DNA of 64,000 nucleotides from Novosphingobium beihaiense. Lineage in GTDB: Bacteria; Pseudomonadota; Alphaproteobacteria; Sphingomonadales; Sphingomonadaceae. The position numbers and the translations under genes are program-made. The first letter of the stretch is position 1; every line of letters starts with the position of its first letter. Of this stretch, positions 30,740-41,404 are shown piece after piece. The stretch is from assembly GCF_022832375.1 (NCBI RefSeq), contig NZ_JALHLG010000001.1, forward strand, positions 124,001 through 188,000, written 5' to 3'. Under the pieces are notes generated by a model. It saw only the letters and a list, made by a program, of their open reading frames with translations. It was not told the DNA's origin and made no database searches.

Positions 30740-33381
30740 CCCGCCAGCGTCGCCTTCACGGCTGCAATGGCATCTGCGGCCTTGTCGCCATCCGGACCAC
30801 CGCCCTGCGCCATGTCTGCGCGGCCGCCGCCGCCCTTGCCGCCCAGCGCCGCAACGCCCGCGCGAACCAGATCGACGGCACTGGCCTTGTCCTTGAGATC
30901 ATCGGTCACGGCCACGGCGATCGAGGCCTTGCCCTCGTTCACCGCGACAATCGCGGCCACACCCGAGCCCATCCGCTGCTTGGCCTGATCGAGCAGCCCG
31001 CGCAGTTCCTTGGGATCGAGACCGTCGAGCACCTGCCCCGAGAAGGTCACGCCATTAACGGTTTCGTCCGCCGGGCCGGACGCGGCCCCGCCGCCCCCCA
31101 GCGCCAAGGCCTTCTTCGCCTCGGCCAGTTCGCGTTCGAGCTTCTTGCGCTCGTCCAGCAGTGCGGCGATGCGGGTTTCCACATCCTCGGGATTGGTGCG
31201 CAGCAGGCCTGCCGCGTTCTTGAGCGCATCCTCGCGGCCGACCAGCCACTGGCGCGCGCCTTCGCCGGTCAGCGCCTCGATACGGCGCACGCCGGAGCTG
31301 ACGGCGCTTTCGGACACCACGCGGAACACCCCGATGTCGCCGGTCGCGCGCACATGGGTGCCGCCGCACAGTTCCACCGAATAGGTACGGTCCCCGGACG
31401 CGCGGCCCATCGAGAGCACGCGCACTTCGTCGCCGTATTTCTCGCCGAACAGCGCCATGGCGCCTGCTTCGATGGCGTCTTCCGGCGTCATCAGGCGGGT
31501 GAGCACGGGCTCGTTGGCGCGCACTTCGGCGTTCACTTCAGCCTCGATCGCGGCGATGTCTTCCGGCGAAAGCGCCGTGGGATGCGCGAAGTCGAAACGC
31601 AGGCGTTCGGCCGCGACCATCGAGCCCTTCTGCGTGACATGATCGCCCAGCCGGTTGCGCAATGCCGCGTGCAGCAGGTGCGTCGCCGAGTGGTTGGCGC
31701 GGATCGCATCGCGGCGCTCCACATCCACCGCGAGGTTGACGACATCGCCCACCTTGATCGTGCCCTCCTCGACCGTGCCGCTCATCGCGTGCAGGCGGCC
31801 GAGCGGCTTGGCGGTATCGGCGATGGCGATCTTCAGGCCCTTCCCCGTAATCGTACCGGCATCGCCGACCTGACCGCCCGATTCGCCGTAGAACGGGGTC
31901 TGGTTGGTCAGCACCGTCACGGCATCGCCCGCCTTGGCGCTCTCGACTTCCTTGCCATCGACGACCAGCGCCACCACACGGCCTTCGCCGCTCGTCGCGG
32001 TATAGCCGGTGAACTCGCTGGCGCCTTCGCGCTCGGCGATGTCGAACCAGACTTCGCTGTCCGCAGCCTGCCCGGAGCCCTTCCATGCGGCGCGCGCGGC
32101 GGCCTTCTGCTGGGCCATGGCGGCATCGAAGCCGTCCTTGTCCACCGATATCCCGCGCGGGCGCAGCGCGTCTTCGGTGAGGTCGTAGGGGAAGCCATAG
32201 GTATCGTAGAGCTTGAAGGCGGTTTCGCCGGGAAGCTCGGCGCCCTCGCCCATCTCTGCGGTGGCTTCGTCGAGCAGCTTGAGGCCGTTCGAGAGGGTGC
32301 GGCGGAACTGCACTTCCTCGCGCTCCAGCGTTTCCTCGATCAGCGGCTGCGCGCGGCCGAGTTCGGGATAGGCCTGGCCCATCTCCGCCACCAGCGCGGG
32401 CACCAGACGGTGCATCAGCGGGTCTTTCGCGCCCAGCAGATGCGCATGGCGCATCGCGCGGCGCATGATGCGGCGCAGAACGTAACCGCGCCCTTCGTTG
32501 GAAGGCAGCACGCCATCGGCCAGCAGGAAGCTGGTCGATCGCAAGTGATCGGCGATCACGCGGTGGCTGGCCTGATGATCGCCCTCGGCGGCAACCCCGG
32601 TAAGGCCTTCCGAAGCGGCGATCAGCGCCTTGAAGGTGTCGATATCGTAGTTGTCATGCACGCCCTGCATGACGGCGGAGATACGCTCCAGCCCCATGCC
32701 GGTATCGATCGAGGGGCTGGGCAGATCGCCGGTGATCTCGCCCGCAGTCTGCTCGAACTGCATGAACACGAGGTTCCAGATCTCGATGAAGCGGTCGCCG
32801 TCTTCCTCGGGGCTTCCCGGCGGGCCGCCCCAGATGTGATCGCCGTGATCGTAGAAGATTTCCGAGCACGGCCCGCACGGGCCATCATCGCCCATCGCCC
32901 AGAAATTGTCCTTGGTGGGGATGCGGATGATCTTCTGGTCGGGAAGGCCGGCGATCTTCTTCCACAGCTCGAAAGCTTCGTCGTCGGTGTGATAGACCGT
33001 GACGAGCAGCTTTTCGATCGGGAGCGCCCATTCCTTGGTCAACAGGGTCCAGGCGTGGGTAATCGCCTGTTCCTTGAAATAGTCGCCGAAAGAGAAGTTC
33101 CCCAGCATCTCGAAGAAGGTGTGATGGCGCGCGGTGTAGCCGACGTTATCGAGATCGTTGTGCTTGCCGCCTGCGCGCACGCACTTCTGCGAGGATGTGG
33201 CGCGCGGCGTGGCGCGGGTTTCCAGCCCCGTGAATACGTTCTTGAACGGCACCATGCCCGCGTTCACGAACATCAGTGTCGGGTCGTTATAGGGCACGAG
33301 CGGTGCGCTCTGCACCACGTCATGGCCCTGCGAGCCGAAGTAATCGAGGAAGGACCGGCGGATCTCGTTCGTCGTCTGCAT
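30736..33381 (-). CDS. alaS: Alanyl-tRNA synthetase
   Basis: 881 residues from the ATG at 33381 ([20 protein letters not shown]), the family-typical start. The class II catalytic core ([40 protein letters not shown]), the editing domain with [12 protein letters not shown] and the late [13 protein letters not shown], and the C-terminal C-Ala region rich in Gly/Lys are all present. It charges tRNA-Ala and edits Ser/Gly errors. Confidence 0.98.
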   Translation of the reverse strand: MQTTNEIRRSFLDYFGSQGHDVVQSAPLVPYNDPTLMFVNAGMVPFKNVFTGLETRATPRATSSQKCVRAGGKHNDLDNVGYTARHHTFFEMLGNFSFGDYFKEQAITHAWTLLTKEWALPIEKLLVTVYHTDDEAFELWKKIAGLPDQKIIRIPTKDNFWAMGDDGPCGPCSEIFYDHGDHIWGGPPGSPEEDGDRFIEIWNLVFMQFEQTAGEITGDLPSPSIDTGMGLERISAVMQGVHDNYDIDTFKALIAASEGLTGVAAEGDHQASHRVIADHLRSTSFLLADGVLPSNEGRGYVLRRIMRRAMRHAHLLGAKDPLMHRLVPALVAEMGQAYPELGRAQPLIEETLEREEVQFRRTLSNGLKLLDEATAEMGEGAELPGETAFKLYDTYGFPYDLTEDALRPRGISVDKDGFDAAMAQQKAAARAAWKGSGQAADSEVWFDIAEREGASEFTGYTATSGEGRVVALVVDGKEVESAKAGDAVTVLTNQTPFYGESGGQVGDAGTITGKGLKIAIADTAKPLGRLHAMSGTVEEGTIKVGDVVNLAVDVERRDAIRANHSATHLLHAALRNRLGDHVTQKGSMVAAERLRFDFAHPTALSPEDIAAIEAEVNAEVRANEPVLTRLMTPEDAIEAGAMALFGEKYGDEVRVLSMGRASGDRTYSVELCGGTHVRATGDIGVFRVVSESAVSSGVRRIEALTGEGARQWLVGREDALKNAAGLLRTNPEDVETRIAALLDERKKLERELAEAKKALALGGGGAASGPADETVNGVTFSGQVLDGLDPKELRGLLDQAKQRMGSGVAAIVAVNEGKASIAVAVTDDLKDKASAVDLVRAGVAALGGKGGGGRADMAQGGGPDGDKAADAIAAVKATLAG

Positions 33382-33549
33382 GCTGGCGCCGATAAGCCAC
33401 GCGCGCGAGGTCGGCAAGCCGCTTGGTGCAGTCAGAGTGTTCGAGCGAAGCGATAAGCCGCACGCGAGCCCGGCACTTGGCGCGGCGTGGGAAGTGCCTA
33501 TCTTCCGCCAGCGCCCGTTCCGGCGCGCCCGATATCAAAGGAAAATCCT

Positions 33550-34812
33550 TTGCCATCATATACTCCCCCCGCCCCGCCACCTCCGGATCGCGCCGTTCCC
33601 GTGCCGCCCGCGCAGAGAGTCTGGGCGATCGACGCCTTGCGCGGGCTCGCGCTGTTCGGCGTGCTTGCCATCAATCTGGATACCGAGTTCCGCAGGACGG
33701 TTTTCGAACAGTTCCTGGCCCCGCCGCCGGAAAGCGCCGTAGACCACATGGCCGCCACAGCGCTTTCGTTCGCCTTCGAGTTCAAGGCAATTTCGCTTTT
33801 TTCCATGTTGTTCGGCGTGGGTCTTGCCATCCAGCACGAGCGTCTGGCGGATCATCCGCGCGGCGGCGTGCTGCTGATCCGGCGCCTGCTGGCGCTGCTG
33901 GGTTTCGGGCTGATCCACATGTTCCTGATCTGGAACGGCGATATTCTCACCGAATATGCCCTTGCCGGGTTCGTGGTGCTGCCAGCGCTCTTCGCACCGG
34001 CCCGGCTATCGCTGATGGGCTCTGTTGCCTTCGTATTCGCCTACGCGGCGATGCCCTGGATTCCGCTGCCCTTTTCCTTTCCGGACGGGGGCTGGCTCAC
34101 CCATCATGCGCTGGAAGCGCGTGCTATCTATTCGAGCGGGAGCTTCCTCGACATCCTGCGGCTGCGGATCGCGGAAGTTCCGCAGATCGCCAAGCTGCAT
34201 GTCTATATCTTCCCGCGAACACTCGCGCTGATCCTGCTGGGCGCGTGGCTCTGGCGGTCGGGCGCGATCCGCGAAATGGGGAAACGCCCCGCCGCACTGC
34301 TCGCTTCGGGCCTGTTGCTGACGGCTGCCGGATTGTTCCTGACGGCGCAGGAAAAAGGCTATTTCGAATGGCACCCCGACTGGGCGCATGCCAGCCCGGC
34401 CCTGCGATTTGCCCTCAGCCTGCTCAACGGCATGACGCCAGTCATGACCGCATTCGGCTACGCCGCGCTTATCCTCGCAGCCAGCGGATACGGCAGAGCG
34501 CGGAGCGCCTTGCAATGGGCCGTCCCGATCGGCCGCATGGCCTTTTCGAACTACATAGCCCAGTCCGCAATCCTCTGCCTGCTGTTCTACGGCTATGGCC
34601 TCGGATGGATGAGCAACACGGGCGCTGCGGCGGGCCTTGGCGTGGCCTGCGGCCTGTTCGCCATACAGGCCGTGATCAGCAGGATCTGGCTTCGCACCCA
34701 CCGCTTCGGCCCGCTGGAATGGCTCTGGCGCACCTTGATGTATGGCCAGCGCCAGCCCTGGCATCGCCCGGCCGGAAGTAAGCGTACGGCCTCGGTCGTG
34801 TCGCGGCATTGA
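33550..34812 (+). CDS. DUF418 membrane protein, C-terminus altered by IS66-type insertion
   Basis: 420 residues from the TTG at 33550, which has AAGGA seven bases upstream; a GTG at 33487 is less likely. The DUF418 family is recognised by RVWAIDALRGLALFGVLAIN, FKAISLFSMLFGVGLAIQ, and the C-terminal PIGRMAFSNYIAQSAILCLLFYGYGLG and FGPLEWLWRTLMYGQ. It has about eight to ten transmembrane helices; function is unknown. The final codons after RPAGS come from the left end of the mobile element at 34778; joining the element's outer flanks would restore GGA TCA ACA TAA, so the ancestral protein probably ended RPAGST. Confidence 0.87.
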   Translation: MPSYTPPAPPPPDRAVPVPPAQRVWAIDALRGLALFGVLAINLDTEFRRTVFEQFLAPPPESAVDHMAATALSFAFEFKAISLFSMLFGVGLAIQHERLADHPRGGVLLIRRLLALLGFGLIHMFLIWNGDILTEYALAGFVVLPALFAPARLSLMGSVAFVFAYAAMPWIPLPFSFPDGGWLTHHALEARAIYSSGSFLDILRLRIAEVPQIAKLHVYIFPRTLALILLGAWLWRSGAIREMGKRPAALLASGLLLTAAGLFLTAQEKGYFEWHPDWAHASPALRFALSLLNGMTPVMTAFGYAALILAASGYGRARSALQWAVPIGRMAFSNYIAQSAILCLLFYGYGLGWMSNTGAAAGLGVACGLFAIQAVISRIWLRTHRFGPLEWLWRTLMYGQRQPWHRPAGSKRTASVVSRH

Positions 34813-34875
34813 GGTTCGGCGCTGATAGACTTCCGACGAGAAGTCTCTTTCTGGACTCCAGAAGGAGGCCAAGTA

Positions 34876-34968
34876 GCAGACCGGGTGGACGTCATCGCGC
34901 GCGCGGAGCGGCGCAGGAAGTATTCGGATGCCGAGAAGACGCTGGGTCATGTCCTTCGTGCGCCTTGA
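34876..34968 (+). pseudogene. tnpA: IS66 tnpA N-terminal remnant
   Basis: The frame ADRVDVIARAERRRKYSDAE followed by KTLGHVLRAP and a stop matches the start of IS66-family TnpA (RVDVI.RAERRR.WS...K). Only about 30 codons remain. Confidence 0.75.
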
Positions 34969-35006
34969 GATGTTTCGCGATTTCGCTGGCGCCCGTCACG
35001 AAGGTC

Positions 35007-35069
35007 TATCTGGCTAGCAAGCCGGTCGACGAACTGTTGCCGTGGAATTGGTCCGACCTCCTGATTTGA
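35007..35069 (+). pseudogene. tnpC: IS66 tnpC C-terminal remnant
   Basis: The frame YLASKPVDELLPWNWSDLLI before a stop matches the very end of IS66 TnpC transposases, which finish with a '..ELLPWNW' motif. It follows the tnpA stub directly, so an internal deletion removed tnpB and most of tnpC. Confidence 0.75.
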
Positions 35070-35097
35070 ACGGTCAGATTTTCCTGCGCGTACTGCT

Positions 35098-36024
35098 CTA
35101 TTTCTTTTTTTCCGTAGAGCGATTTTCTAGCATCCTTTGCCGTTCCTGCTCCTGTTCCGCAAGCGTGGGAACGTGAAGCGCCCTGCGCATTGCATCCGAG
35201 ACAAGCGTACGATCGTAAGGCTCCTGAGTAACGCCGCCGTCACTAGGTAAGCTGTATTGCGTCCCAAGAACTTGTGGCTTGCCAATGTTGCAGAGGTAGC
35301 GATCCAAAGTGGCAGATGCGATCCAGATAGCTTCTGGCTTACCTCTCGCTACTGCGATCATGGCTAGAAGATGCGCTTGCAGGAAATCATCAGGCTTAGA
35401 CCCATGCTGGAATACGAATGCGGCGTGCTCGAAGTCGTCTCCGCTCTGCAAAGCGCCTCCGGCTAACAACTCCTTGGTTCGCGTCAACCGGCGGCTATCG
35501 GCCGGCCTCACTTTCGACCAGTCAATGTTTGGTCCCCTGCGATCACCTTGGTCTGCGTTGAAGATTGCTGTCATCTCCGCATTGGTTGGACGTACAACGA
35601 CACGTGTGTAGTCGTGCATGGCATCCCATGGCCCGAGCTGGGCGTCATTCGAGCCAGTTCGAACTAAATCGAATGGCTCCATTCCTTCGTACGTCACTCG
35701 TGCATGATCGGCATCGATAATCTGAAAGTGGAAAACGTCGGGGCGGGAGAGAGGTCTTGGGTCCTCGAAGCTCATTTCGAGTTCGTCGCCAATGGCCTTT
35801 ACGCTCATCGCCTTGCGCTGCACAACCGGCCCAGAGACCTCCGAAAAGGTATCCCCATCGAACCGAAAGTGTTCGGGGCGCTCCCAGACGGCCTCCTTGC
35901 CTTTAGGTGTATCTTCGATTTCGAACCGAAAAATCGTGGAATTATCGACCTTCAAATCCCAGACCCCAACGTCACCAGAAAGAGCCACAGAACCAGCTAG
36001 GATGAGCGACAGAAGAGTATTCAT
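35098..36024 (-). CDS. Secreted DUF6624-like passenger protein
   Basis: 308 residues from the ATG at 36024 (MNTLLSLILAGSVALSGDVG, a signal peptide). The N-terminal half is beta-rich and contains WDLKVDNSTIFRFEIEDTPKG. The C-terminal half has FEHAAFVFQHGSKPDDFLQAH, ATLDRYLCNIGKPQVLGTQY, a pattern like DUF6624 ('AflvQHa... LtDRv....GkpQ.YGTQ'). Function unknown. It is noticeably more A+T-rich than neighbours and lies wholly within the IS66-type element, on the opposite strand to the transposase remnants, so it is probably cargo. Confidence 0.8.
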   Translation of the reverse strand: MNTLLSLILAGSVALSGDVGVWDLKVDNSTIFRFEIEDTPKGKEAVWERPEHFRFDGDTFSEVSGPVVQRKAMSVKAIGDELEMSFEDPRPLSRPDVFHFQIIDADHARVTYEGMEPFDLVRTGSNDAQLGPWDAMHDYTRVVVRPTNAEMTAIFNADQGDRRGPNIDWSKVRPADSRRLTRTKELLAGGALQSGDDFEHAAFVFQHGSKPDDFLQAHLLAMIAVARGKPEAIWIASATLDRYLCNIGKPQVLGTQYSLPSDGGVTQEPYDRTLVSDAMRRALHVPTLAEQEQERQRMLENRSTEKKK

Positions 36025-36136
36025 ACCACCGATATTGGCAGCCAATGTTCGGAACCGCAAAGGTTTCCGATAGCCAGAACATTCAATTCAACGGTTTAGG
36101 TCGTACGCTTACGACCGGATCAACATAAGCCTCCCA

Positions 36137-36169
36137 AAGCAAAAGCCCCGGCGCGGCGGCCGGGGCTTT
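36137..36169 (-). terminator. Rho-independent terminator after recA
   Basis: Read leftward: AAAGCCCCGGC, short loop, GCCGGGGCTTTT then GCTTTGGG. A strong G+C stem with a T-run lies 28 bases after the recA stop. Confidence 0.9.
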
Positions 36170-36196
36170 CCCTATCCTGCAAAGCTGCAGGCTGGC

Positions 36197-37267
<1,071 letters not shown>

Positions 37268-37343
37268 ATCACTTCCCCTTTGCTACCGGTCTGACCGGAA
37301 AGGTCAACGTTATGGGGAACGATGTATCGCATTTGTTCCAGTA

Positions 37344-37358
37344 GAACAAGAGAGGAAC
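37344..37358 (-). promoter_or_regulatory. LexA (SOS) box of recA
   Basis: GAAC-N7-GAAC on the + strand, equal to GTTC-N7-GTTC in the recA direction: an exact match to the alphaproteobacterial LexA operator. Confidence 0.88.
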
Positions 37359-37521
37359 ACAGGGAGTTTTCCCAAATTTAATGCACGCGCCGTCAAGCGA
37401 GCCCTCGCAGCCGAAACCAGGACGGCTTCAAGCCGGAAGGCCGTACGGGGACGATGACAGCGCCCCCGGCGCGGAAAGCAGCCTGGATCGAGGCTGCCAA
37501 GGCCAGCGCGCCATTCCAGCC

Positions 37522-37782
37522 CTAGTCAAGCGCGCGGGACACGTTTGCGAGAGTTTGTGCGGTGCCCCTGACCGCATCGATCACCGATTGCTCGGCCTCC
37601 TGCATGGCGGCGGCAATCTGTTCCTGCGACTGAGGATCGATTGCCAACCCCGGCGCACCAGGCACTGTGCCCTCATCCGATTCAGCAGGCGGCAGGGCAT
37701 CACCTGATGCCTCGCTTTCCGTTTCAATGGCGGATGCTGCAGCCGGTTCCACTTCGCCTTCGGGCTTCGTATTCTCGATCAT
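37522..37782 (-). CDS. Small acidic protein of the R-body locus
   Basis: 86 residues. The ATG at 37782 has AAGGGAAACC upstream. The first half is acidic and disordered (Glu, Ala, Pro, Ser-rich); the second half is one amphipathic helix, QEQIAAAMQEAEQSVIDAVR followed by GTAQTLANVSRALD. No family was recognised. It is the last gene of the leftward reb operon, 38 bases after the RebB-like gene, and may be an accessory or assembly factor for R-bodies; that role is inferred from position only. Confidence 0.7.
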   Translation of the reverse strand: MIENTKPEGEVEPAAASAIETESEASGDALPPAESDEGTVPGAPGLAIDPQSQEQIAAAMQEAEQSVIDAVRGTAQTLANVSRALD

Positions 37783-37820
37783 GGTTTCCCTTTCGGGCAG
37801 TGTGCCCCAGGCCGCGCCGT

Positions 37821-38249
37821 CTATTCCGCCTTGGTGGTGCGTGACTGCCCTCCAGCGCTCTGCGCAGCGCCCGTCACATCGGCATAAGTCGCATTGAGAT
37901 CGTCCATCATCGCTTTCAACTTCGCGATCGTATCCATCAGCGCGCCATCTGCGGCGGCCTGCTCAATCAGCTTGATAGCCTCCGACGGATCGGACTCGAG
38001 CGCCTTGCGAACCGCCGCGGTGGTGACCGCGTTCTTCAGCATGTACAATTGCTGCTGCTGATGCACCGCATTGTACAGCGACAGGCCGACGGTATGCACC
38101 ATCAACTGATACGACATGGCCCGCGCATTGCTGCCTCCATCGTCCAGCAGCTTGTTGATCTGGGCGACACTGTCGCGAATCTGGTCATTCAACGCGTCTT
38201 GCGAAGACTCTGCGTCCGGCCCGGCATCGGGAGCGGGATCACCAGCCAT
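37821..38249 (-). CDS. Extended RebB-like R-body protein
   Basis: 142 residues from the ATG at 38249, one base after the stop of the upstream rebB copy. An acidic N-terminal 25 residues precede a RebB-like core: ALNDQIRDSVAQINKLLDDG, YQLMVHTVGLSLYNAVHQQQ, MLKNAVTTAAVRKAL, which follows the pattern of the two shorter RebB proteins (NDQI.DS..Q, YQ, NAV..QQQ, AVTT..V). A C-terminal extension of about 45 residues has no equivalent in them. R-body operons typically mix short RebB-type and longer Reb proteins. Confidence 0.75.
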   Translation of the reverse strand: MAGDPAPDAGPDAESSQDALNDQIRDSVAQINKLLDDGGSNARAMSYQLMVHTVGLSLYNAVHQQQQLYMLKNAVTTAAVRKALESDPSEAIKLIEQAAADGALMDTIAKLKAMMDDLNATYADVTGAAQSAGGQSRTTKAE

Positions 38250-38250
38250 G

Positions 38251-38487
38251 TCAGCTGCCCGAACCGGTGCCGACCAGCTTGCTGACACAGAGCGTGGTCA
38301 CTGCCTGAGAAAGTATCCCGGCCTGCTGCTGGCCAGAGACCGCATTTTGCATCGCATTGCCCAGCGCCGCGGCCATTTCCTGGTAGATCGAGCCCATCGC
38401 CTGCGCGGGGGCATCGCCAAGCACCTTCACATTCGACTGGGTGGTCGAGTCGGTAATCTGATCGTTGACACTCGTGGGAAATGCCAT
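38251..38487 (-). CDS. rebB: RebB-family R-body protein, copy 2
   Basis: 78 residues. It starts MAFPTSVNDQITDSTTQSNV and continues VLGDAPAQAMGSIYQEMA, QNAVSGQQQAGILSQAVTT. This is the RebB family, the small polymer-forming protein of refractile bodies (R-bodies), known from Caedibacter endosymbionts and reb operons in free-living proteobacteria. About 51 of 77 residues are identical to the adjacent copy. AGGAGAGAGGGAC precedes the ATG. It should assemble into the coiled ribbon in the cytoplasm. Confidence 0.9.
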   Translation of the reverse strand: MAFPTSVNDQITDSTTQSNVKVLGDAPAQAMGSIYQEMAAALGNAMQNAVSGQQQAGILSQAVTTLCVSKLVGTGSGS

Positions 38488-38516
38488 GTCCCTCTCTCCT
38501 GTTCAGATGTGCGCAA

Positions 38517-38750
38517 TCAGTGCGAACCGGTGCCCAGCAACGCACTCACGCATGCCGTGGTGGTCGCCATCGAAAGCTCGTTCATCGCCTGCTGTGCAGA
38601 AACCGCATTCTGCGCGGCAAGCGACAGCGAGTGCGCCATTGTCTGATAAAGCGTGCCCAGCGCTTGCGCGGGCGCATCCCCCAGGACTTCGACGTTGGTT
38701 TGTGTTACCGCGTCGGTGATCTGGCTGTTTACGGCAGTCGGAAAGGCCAT
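38517..38750 (-). CDS. rebB: RebB-family R-body protein, copy 1
   Basis: 77 residues. It starts MAFPTAVNSQITDAVTQTNV and continues EVLGDAPAQALGTLYQTMAH, AAQNAVSAQQAMNELSMATT, ACVSALLGTG. It is a canonical RebB family member. It has AGGAG about ten bases before the ATG and is the first gene of the locus. The 236 bases upstream are A+T-rich and contain TTGACA (38842-38837, leftward) as a possible -35 box, without a convincing -10. Tandem RebB paralogues are typical of R-body operons, where they co-polymerise. Confidence 0.92.
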   Translation of the reverse strand: MAFPTAVNSQITDAVTQTNVEVLGDAPAQALGTLYQTMAHSLSLAAQNAVSAQQAMNELSMATTTACVSALLGTGSH

Positions 38751-38986
38751 TGTTCTACTCTCCTAAGCGCCACTCTCTAAATATCACATGCCTTGGAGCG
38801 AATGGCACTTACACATAGCCGAACAACAACTCACACTGTCAAGCTGAAATTGCAGTAAATATTGTCACATATACATAACAATCATTTCAAGCCGTTAACC
38901 AAGAACAATTCCATTAGATCACCGCAAGATCTCTTTCATTCATTTTAGCGGAAAGCGCACGCGTTTCTAAACGAACTGACCGTGCC
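38751..38986 (-). promoter_or_regulatory. A+T-rich upstream region of the reb operon
   Basis: The 236 bases between cckA and the reb genes are much richer in A+T than their surroundings. A perfect TTGACA lies at 38842-38837 leftward; the sequence 18-19 bases downstream (CTATGTGT) is a poor -10. No gene or clear terminator for cckA was seen. It is probably the operon promoter region, with regulator unknown. Confidence 0.4.
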
Positions 38987-41404
38987 TCACCTTGCGGTAC
39001 GTGCCAGCACTTCGCCCACTTTGTCGCCCAGCTGCTGCACCGAGAACGGCTTGGGCATGAACCAGGCATTGGTGAGGCCGATTTCCTTGCGCAGCTGCTC
39101 CTCGGCATAGCCGGACATGAACAGCACCGGCAGTTGCGGCGCGATCTTGCGGATTTCGCGGGCCATCGCCGGACCGTCCATCGAGGGCATCACCACGTCG
39201 GACACCACGAGATCGAACTGGCCGCCCTCTTCCACCAGCACGAGGCCTTCCTCGCCATCGCGGGCACTGGTGACTTCATAGCCCTGCCGCATGAGCGAGC
39301 GTTCGGCGACCATGCGCACCGGGTCTTCATCCTCCACCAGCAGGATACGGCCGCCGCCCGCCCACTGGCTGACGGGAGCCTCTTCCTTGACTGCGGGAAG
39401 CTCGGCCGCGCTGGCCGCAGCGACATGATAGACCGGCAGATAGACGATGAAGCGCGTGCCCTTGCCCACTTCGCTCTCGGCGAAAATGAACCCGCCCGAC
39501 TGCTTGACGATGCCGTAAACGGTCGAAAGGCCAAGCCCGGTACCCTTGCCCTGCTCCTTGGTGGTGAAGAACGGTTCGAAGATCTTGCCGAGATGCTCGG
39601 GCGGGATACCGCCGCCGGTATCCTCGACAATCAGCGCGGTATATTCGCCCGCCGGGATGATCTCGCTGCGCATCGCGCGCACATCGGTGGTGCTGACCTT
39701 GCGCGTCGCGAGCGTCAGCTTGCCCGAACCGTCCCCGCGCGATTGCATGGCATCGCGGGCATTCACGGCCAGATTGACAATGACTTGCTCAAGCTGGGTC
39801 GGGTCGGCGCGCACCGGGCCGAGATCACGGTCATGGGTGACGACGAACTGGATCTTCTCGCCGATCAGGCGGCGCAGCATCTGCGAGACATCGGCCACAA
39901 CATCAGGCAGTTGCAGCACTTCGGGCCGCAGCGTCTGCTGGCGCGAGAACGCAAGCAGCTGGCGGGTCAGCGAGGCGGCGCGGTTCGAGTTGGCGCGGAT
40001 CTGCTGGATATCGTCATAATCCGAATCGCCCGGCGTATGGCGCATCAGCATGAGATCGCAGGTGCCCAGAATCGCGGTGAGCACGTTGTTGAAATCGTGC
40101 GCGACGCCGCCCGCGAGCTGGCCCACGGCCTGCATCTTGGTGGCCTGCGCGACCTGCCGCTTGAGCCGGGTTTCCTCGGACGTGTCGGTCAGCCCCAGCA
40201 GCACCGCCGCTTCGCCCAGCCCGCGCACCCCGGCAAGGCTGAGCGAGACCGGATCGTCCGGCTGGGTGGTCAGGCGGATGGCGATGTCGCCAGCCGTGGC
40301 GGGGCCCTGTGCGAAACGGCGGATCGCTTCGGACAGGGCGCGCTTGTCCTCGCGCACGACAAGATCCGTCGGGTACGTTGGCGGCGCCTGCCCCTCGCGC
40401 CCGGCCGCGCGCATGAAAGCGGGGTTGGCAAAGAGCAGACGCCCGTCGCGGTCGCCCATGGCCAGGCCCAGCGGAAGCTGGCTGAGCAGCGCTTCGAGAT
40501 GCGGCACGGCGGCGCTGCCGCCCGCGCTCGCACCAATGCCCTGCCCGGCCTCCACTACCAGCATCAACGAGGGGGTAGTGTTGGGATCGGGCTCCACCGG
40601 CAGATCGGGATCGGCGACCGGCAAGTGATAGAGCACCAGCGCGCCGCCGCGCCCGCCTTCGCGGGCCCAGCCGATGCGCTCGCCTTCATCCTGCGAGAGC
40701 AGCGAGACGAAGTCCTGCCCGGTCATATCGGTCAGCGCATCGCCGGTCGCGCGCAGCGCCAGCCCTGCGCTGGCGGCGCGGATCATGCCGTCGGGATCGA
40801 CCAGAGCCGCCGCGATTCCCGCCTTCGCCAAGGCCCGCCCCAGCTTGCCATCGAGATGGCCGACCAGATCGCCGACGAAATCGGCGGCGCTCACCTGCGT
40901 GATACGCCAGACGATGAAATCGTCACCGCGCCCGGCGCGCCGTGCTTCCACCCACCAGCGTTCGCCACGCGGCCCGGCGATCTCGCTCTGGGCCGATCCG
41001 TCGCGCCAGACGAGGCGTGTGGCATCGGCAAGGCATTCCAGCGAGGCATCGTCCACCGGCAATTGCGGCGGCGCGCTGGCCACACCGAACCAGTTTTCAT
41101 GGCAGGCGTTGGCGCAGACCAGGCGCCCTGCCCGGTCAGTTACGGACACGGCTGCATCCGGCCGGTCGATCGCAGTGACAGTCACCGACCAGTCGGGCTG
41201 TGCAAACTCGGGTTCGGCAGGGGCAGGACGGCGGTGCGAGACCATCCAGGCCAGGGCGGAGAAAACCGCCATGGCCGCCACGAAGATCGCCGTCAGCACG
41301 CCATCCCCGGACACGAGCCAGACAAGCGCGGCGCTCAGCAGCAGCGCCAGCGCGATCAGCAGCGCATCGGGAAGGCGCCGGGCCCTGTCCGGCACAGGCT
41401 TCAT
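38987..41404 (-). CDS. cckA: Cell-cycle hybrid histidine kinase CckA
   Basis: 805 residues from the ATG at 41404, which overlaps the upstream DUF2062 stop by four bases. Two transmembrane helices (about 13-31 and 36-54) are followed by PAS-like regions, a HisKA domain with the phosphoacceptor His436 in [16 protein letters not shown], an HATPase domain ([49 protein letters not shown]) and a C-terminal receiver with the Asp in [15 protein letters not shown]. CckA phosphorylates CtrA through ChpT. sciP is 17 kb away. Confidence 0.95.
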   Translation of the reverse strand: MKPVPDRARRLPDALLIALALLLSAALVWLVSGDGVLTAIFVAAMAVFSALAWMVSHRRPAPAEPEFAQPDWSVTVTAIDRPDAAVSVTDRAGRLVCANACHENWFGVASAPPQLPVDDASLECLADATRLVWRDGSAQSEIAGPRGERWWVEARRAGRGDDFIVWRITQVSAADFVGDLVGHLDGKLGRALAKAGIAAALVDPDGMIRAASAGLALRATGDALTDMTGQDFVSLLSQDEGERIGWAREGGRGGALVLYHLPVADPDLPVEPDPNTTPSLMLVVEAGQGIGASAGGSAAVPHLEALLSQLPLGLAMGDRDGRLLFANPAFMRAAGREGQAPPTYPTDLVVREDKRALSEAIRRFAQGPATAGDIAIRLTTQPDDPVSLSLAGVRGLGEAAVLLGLTDTSEETRLKRQVAQATKMQAVGQLAGGVAHDFNNVLTAILGTCDLMLMRHTPGDSDYDDIQQIRANSNRAASLTRQLLAFSRQQTLRPEVLQLPDVVADVSQMLRRLIGEKIQFVVTHDRDLGPVRADPTQLEQVIVNLAVNARDAMQSRGDGSGKLTLATRKVSTTDVRAMRSEIIPAGEYTALIVEDTGGGIPPEHLGKIFEPFFTTKEQGKGTGLGLSTVYGIVKQSGGFIFAESEVGKGTRFIVYLPVYHVAAASAAELPAVKEEAPVSQWAGGGRILLVEDEDPVRMVAERSLMRQGYEVTSARDGEEGLVLVEEGGQFDLVVSDVVMPSMDGPAMAREIRKIAPQLPVLFMSGYAEEQLRKEIGLTNAWFMPKPFSVQQLGDKVGEVLARTAR

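Larger units (their letters stand above)
34778..36112. mobile_element. Decayed IS66-type element with passenger gene
   Basis: The 1335-bp segment is bounded by inverted repeats beginning GTAAGCGTACG (34778-34788 rightward, 36112-36102 leftward), the usual IS66 terminus. Flanking 8-mers GGCCGGAA and GACCGGAT match at six of eight positions, a decayed target duplication of the size IS66 makes. Inside are a tnpA start, a tnpC end, and a complete leftward passenger gene. The central transposase region is deleted, so it cannot move by itself. Confidence 0.8.

Noticed and set aside
30643..33456. Long open frame antisense to alaS
   Set aside because: Shadow of alaS; composition typical of an antisense frame.
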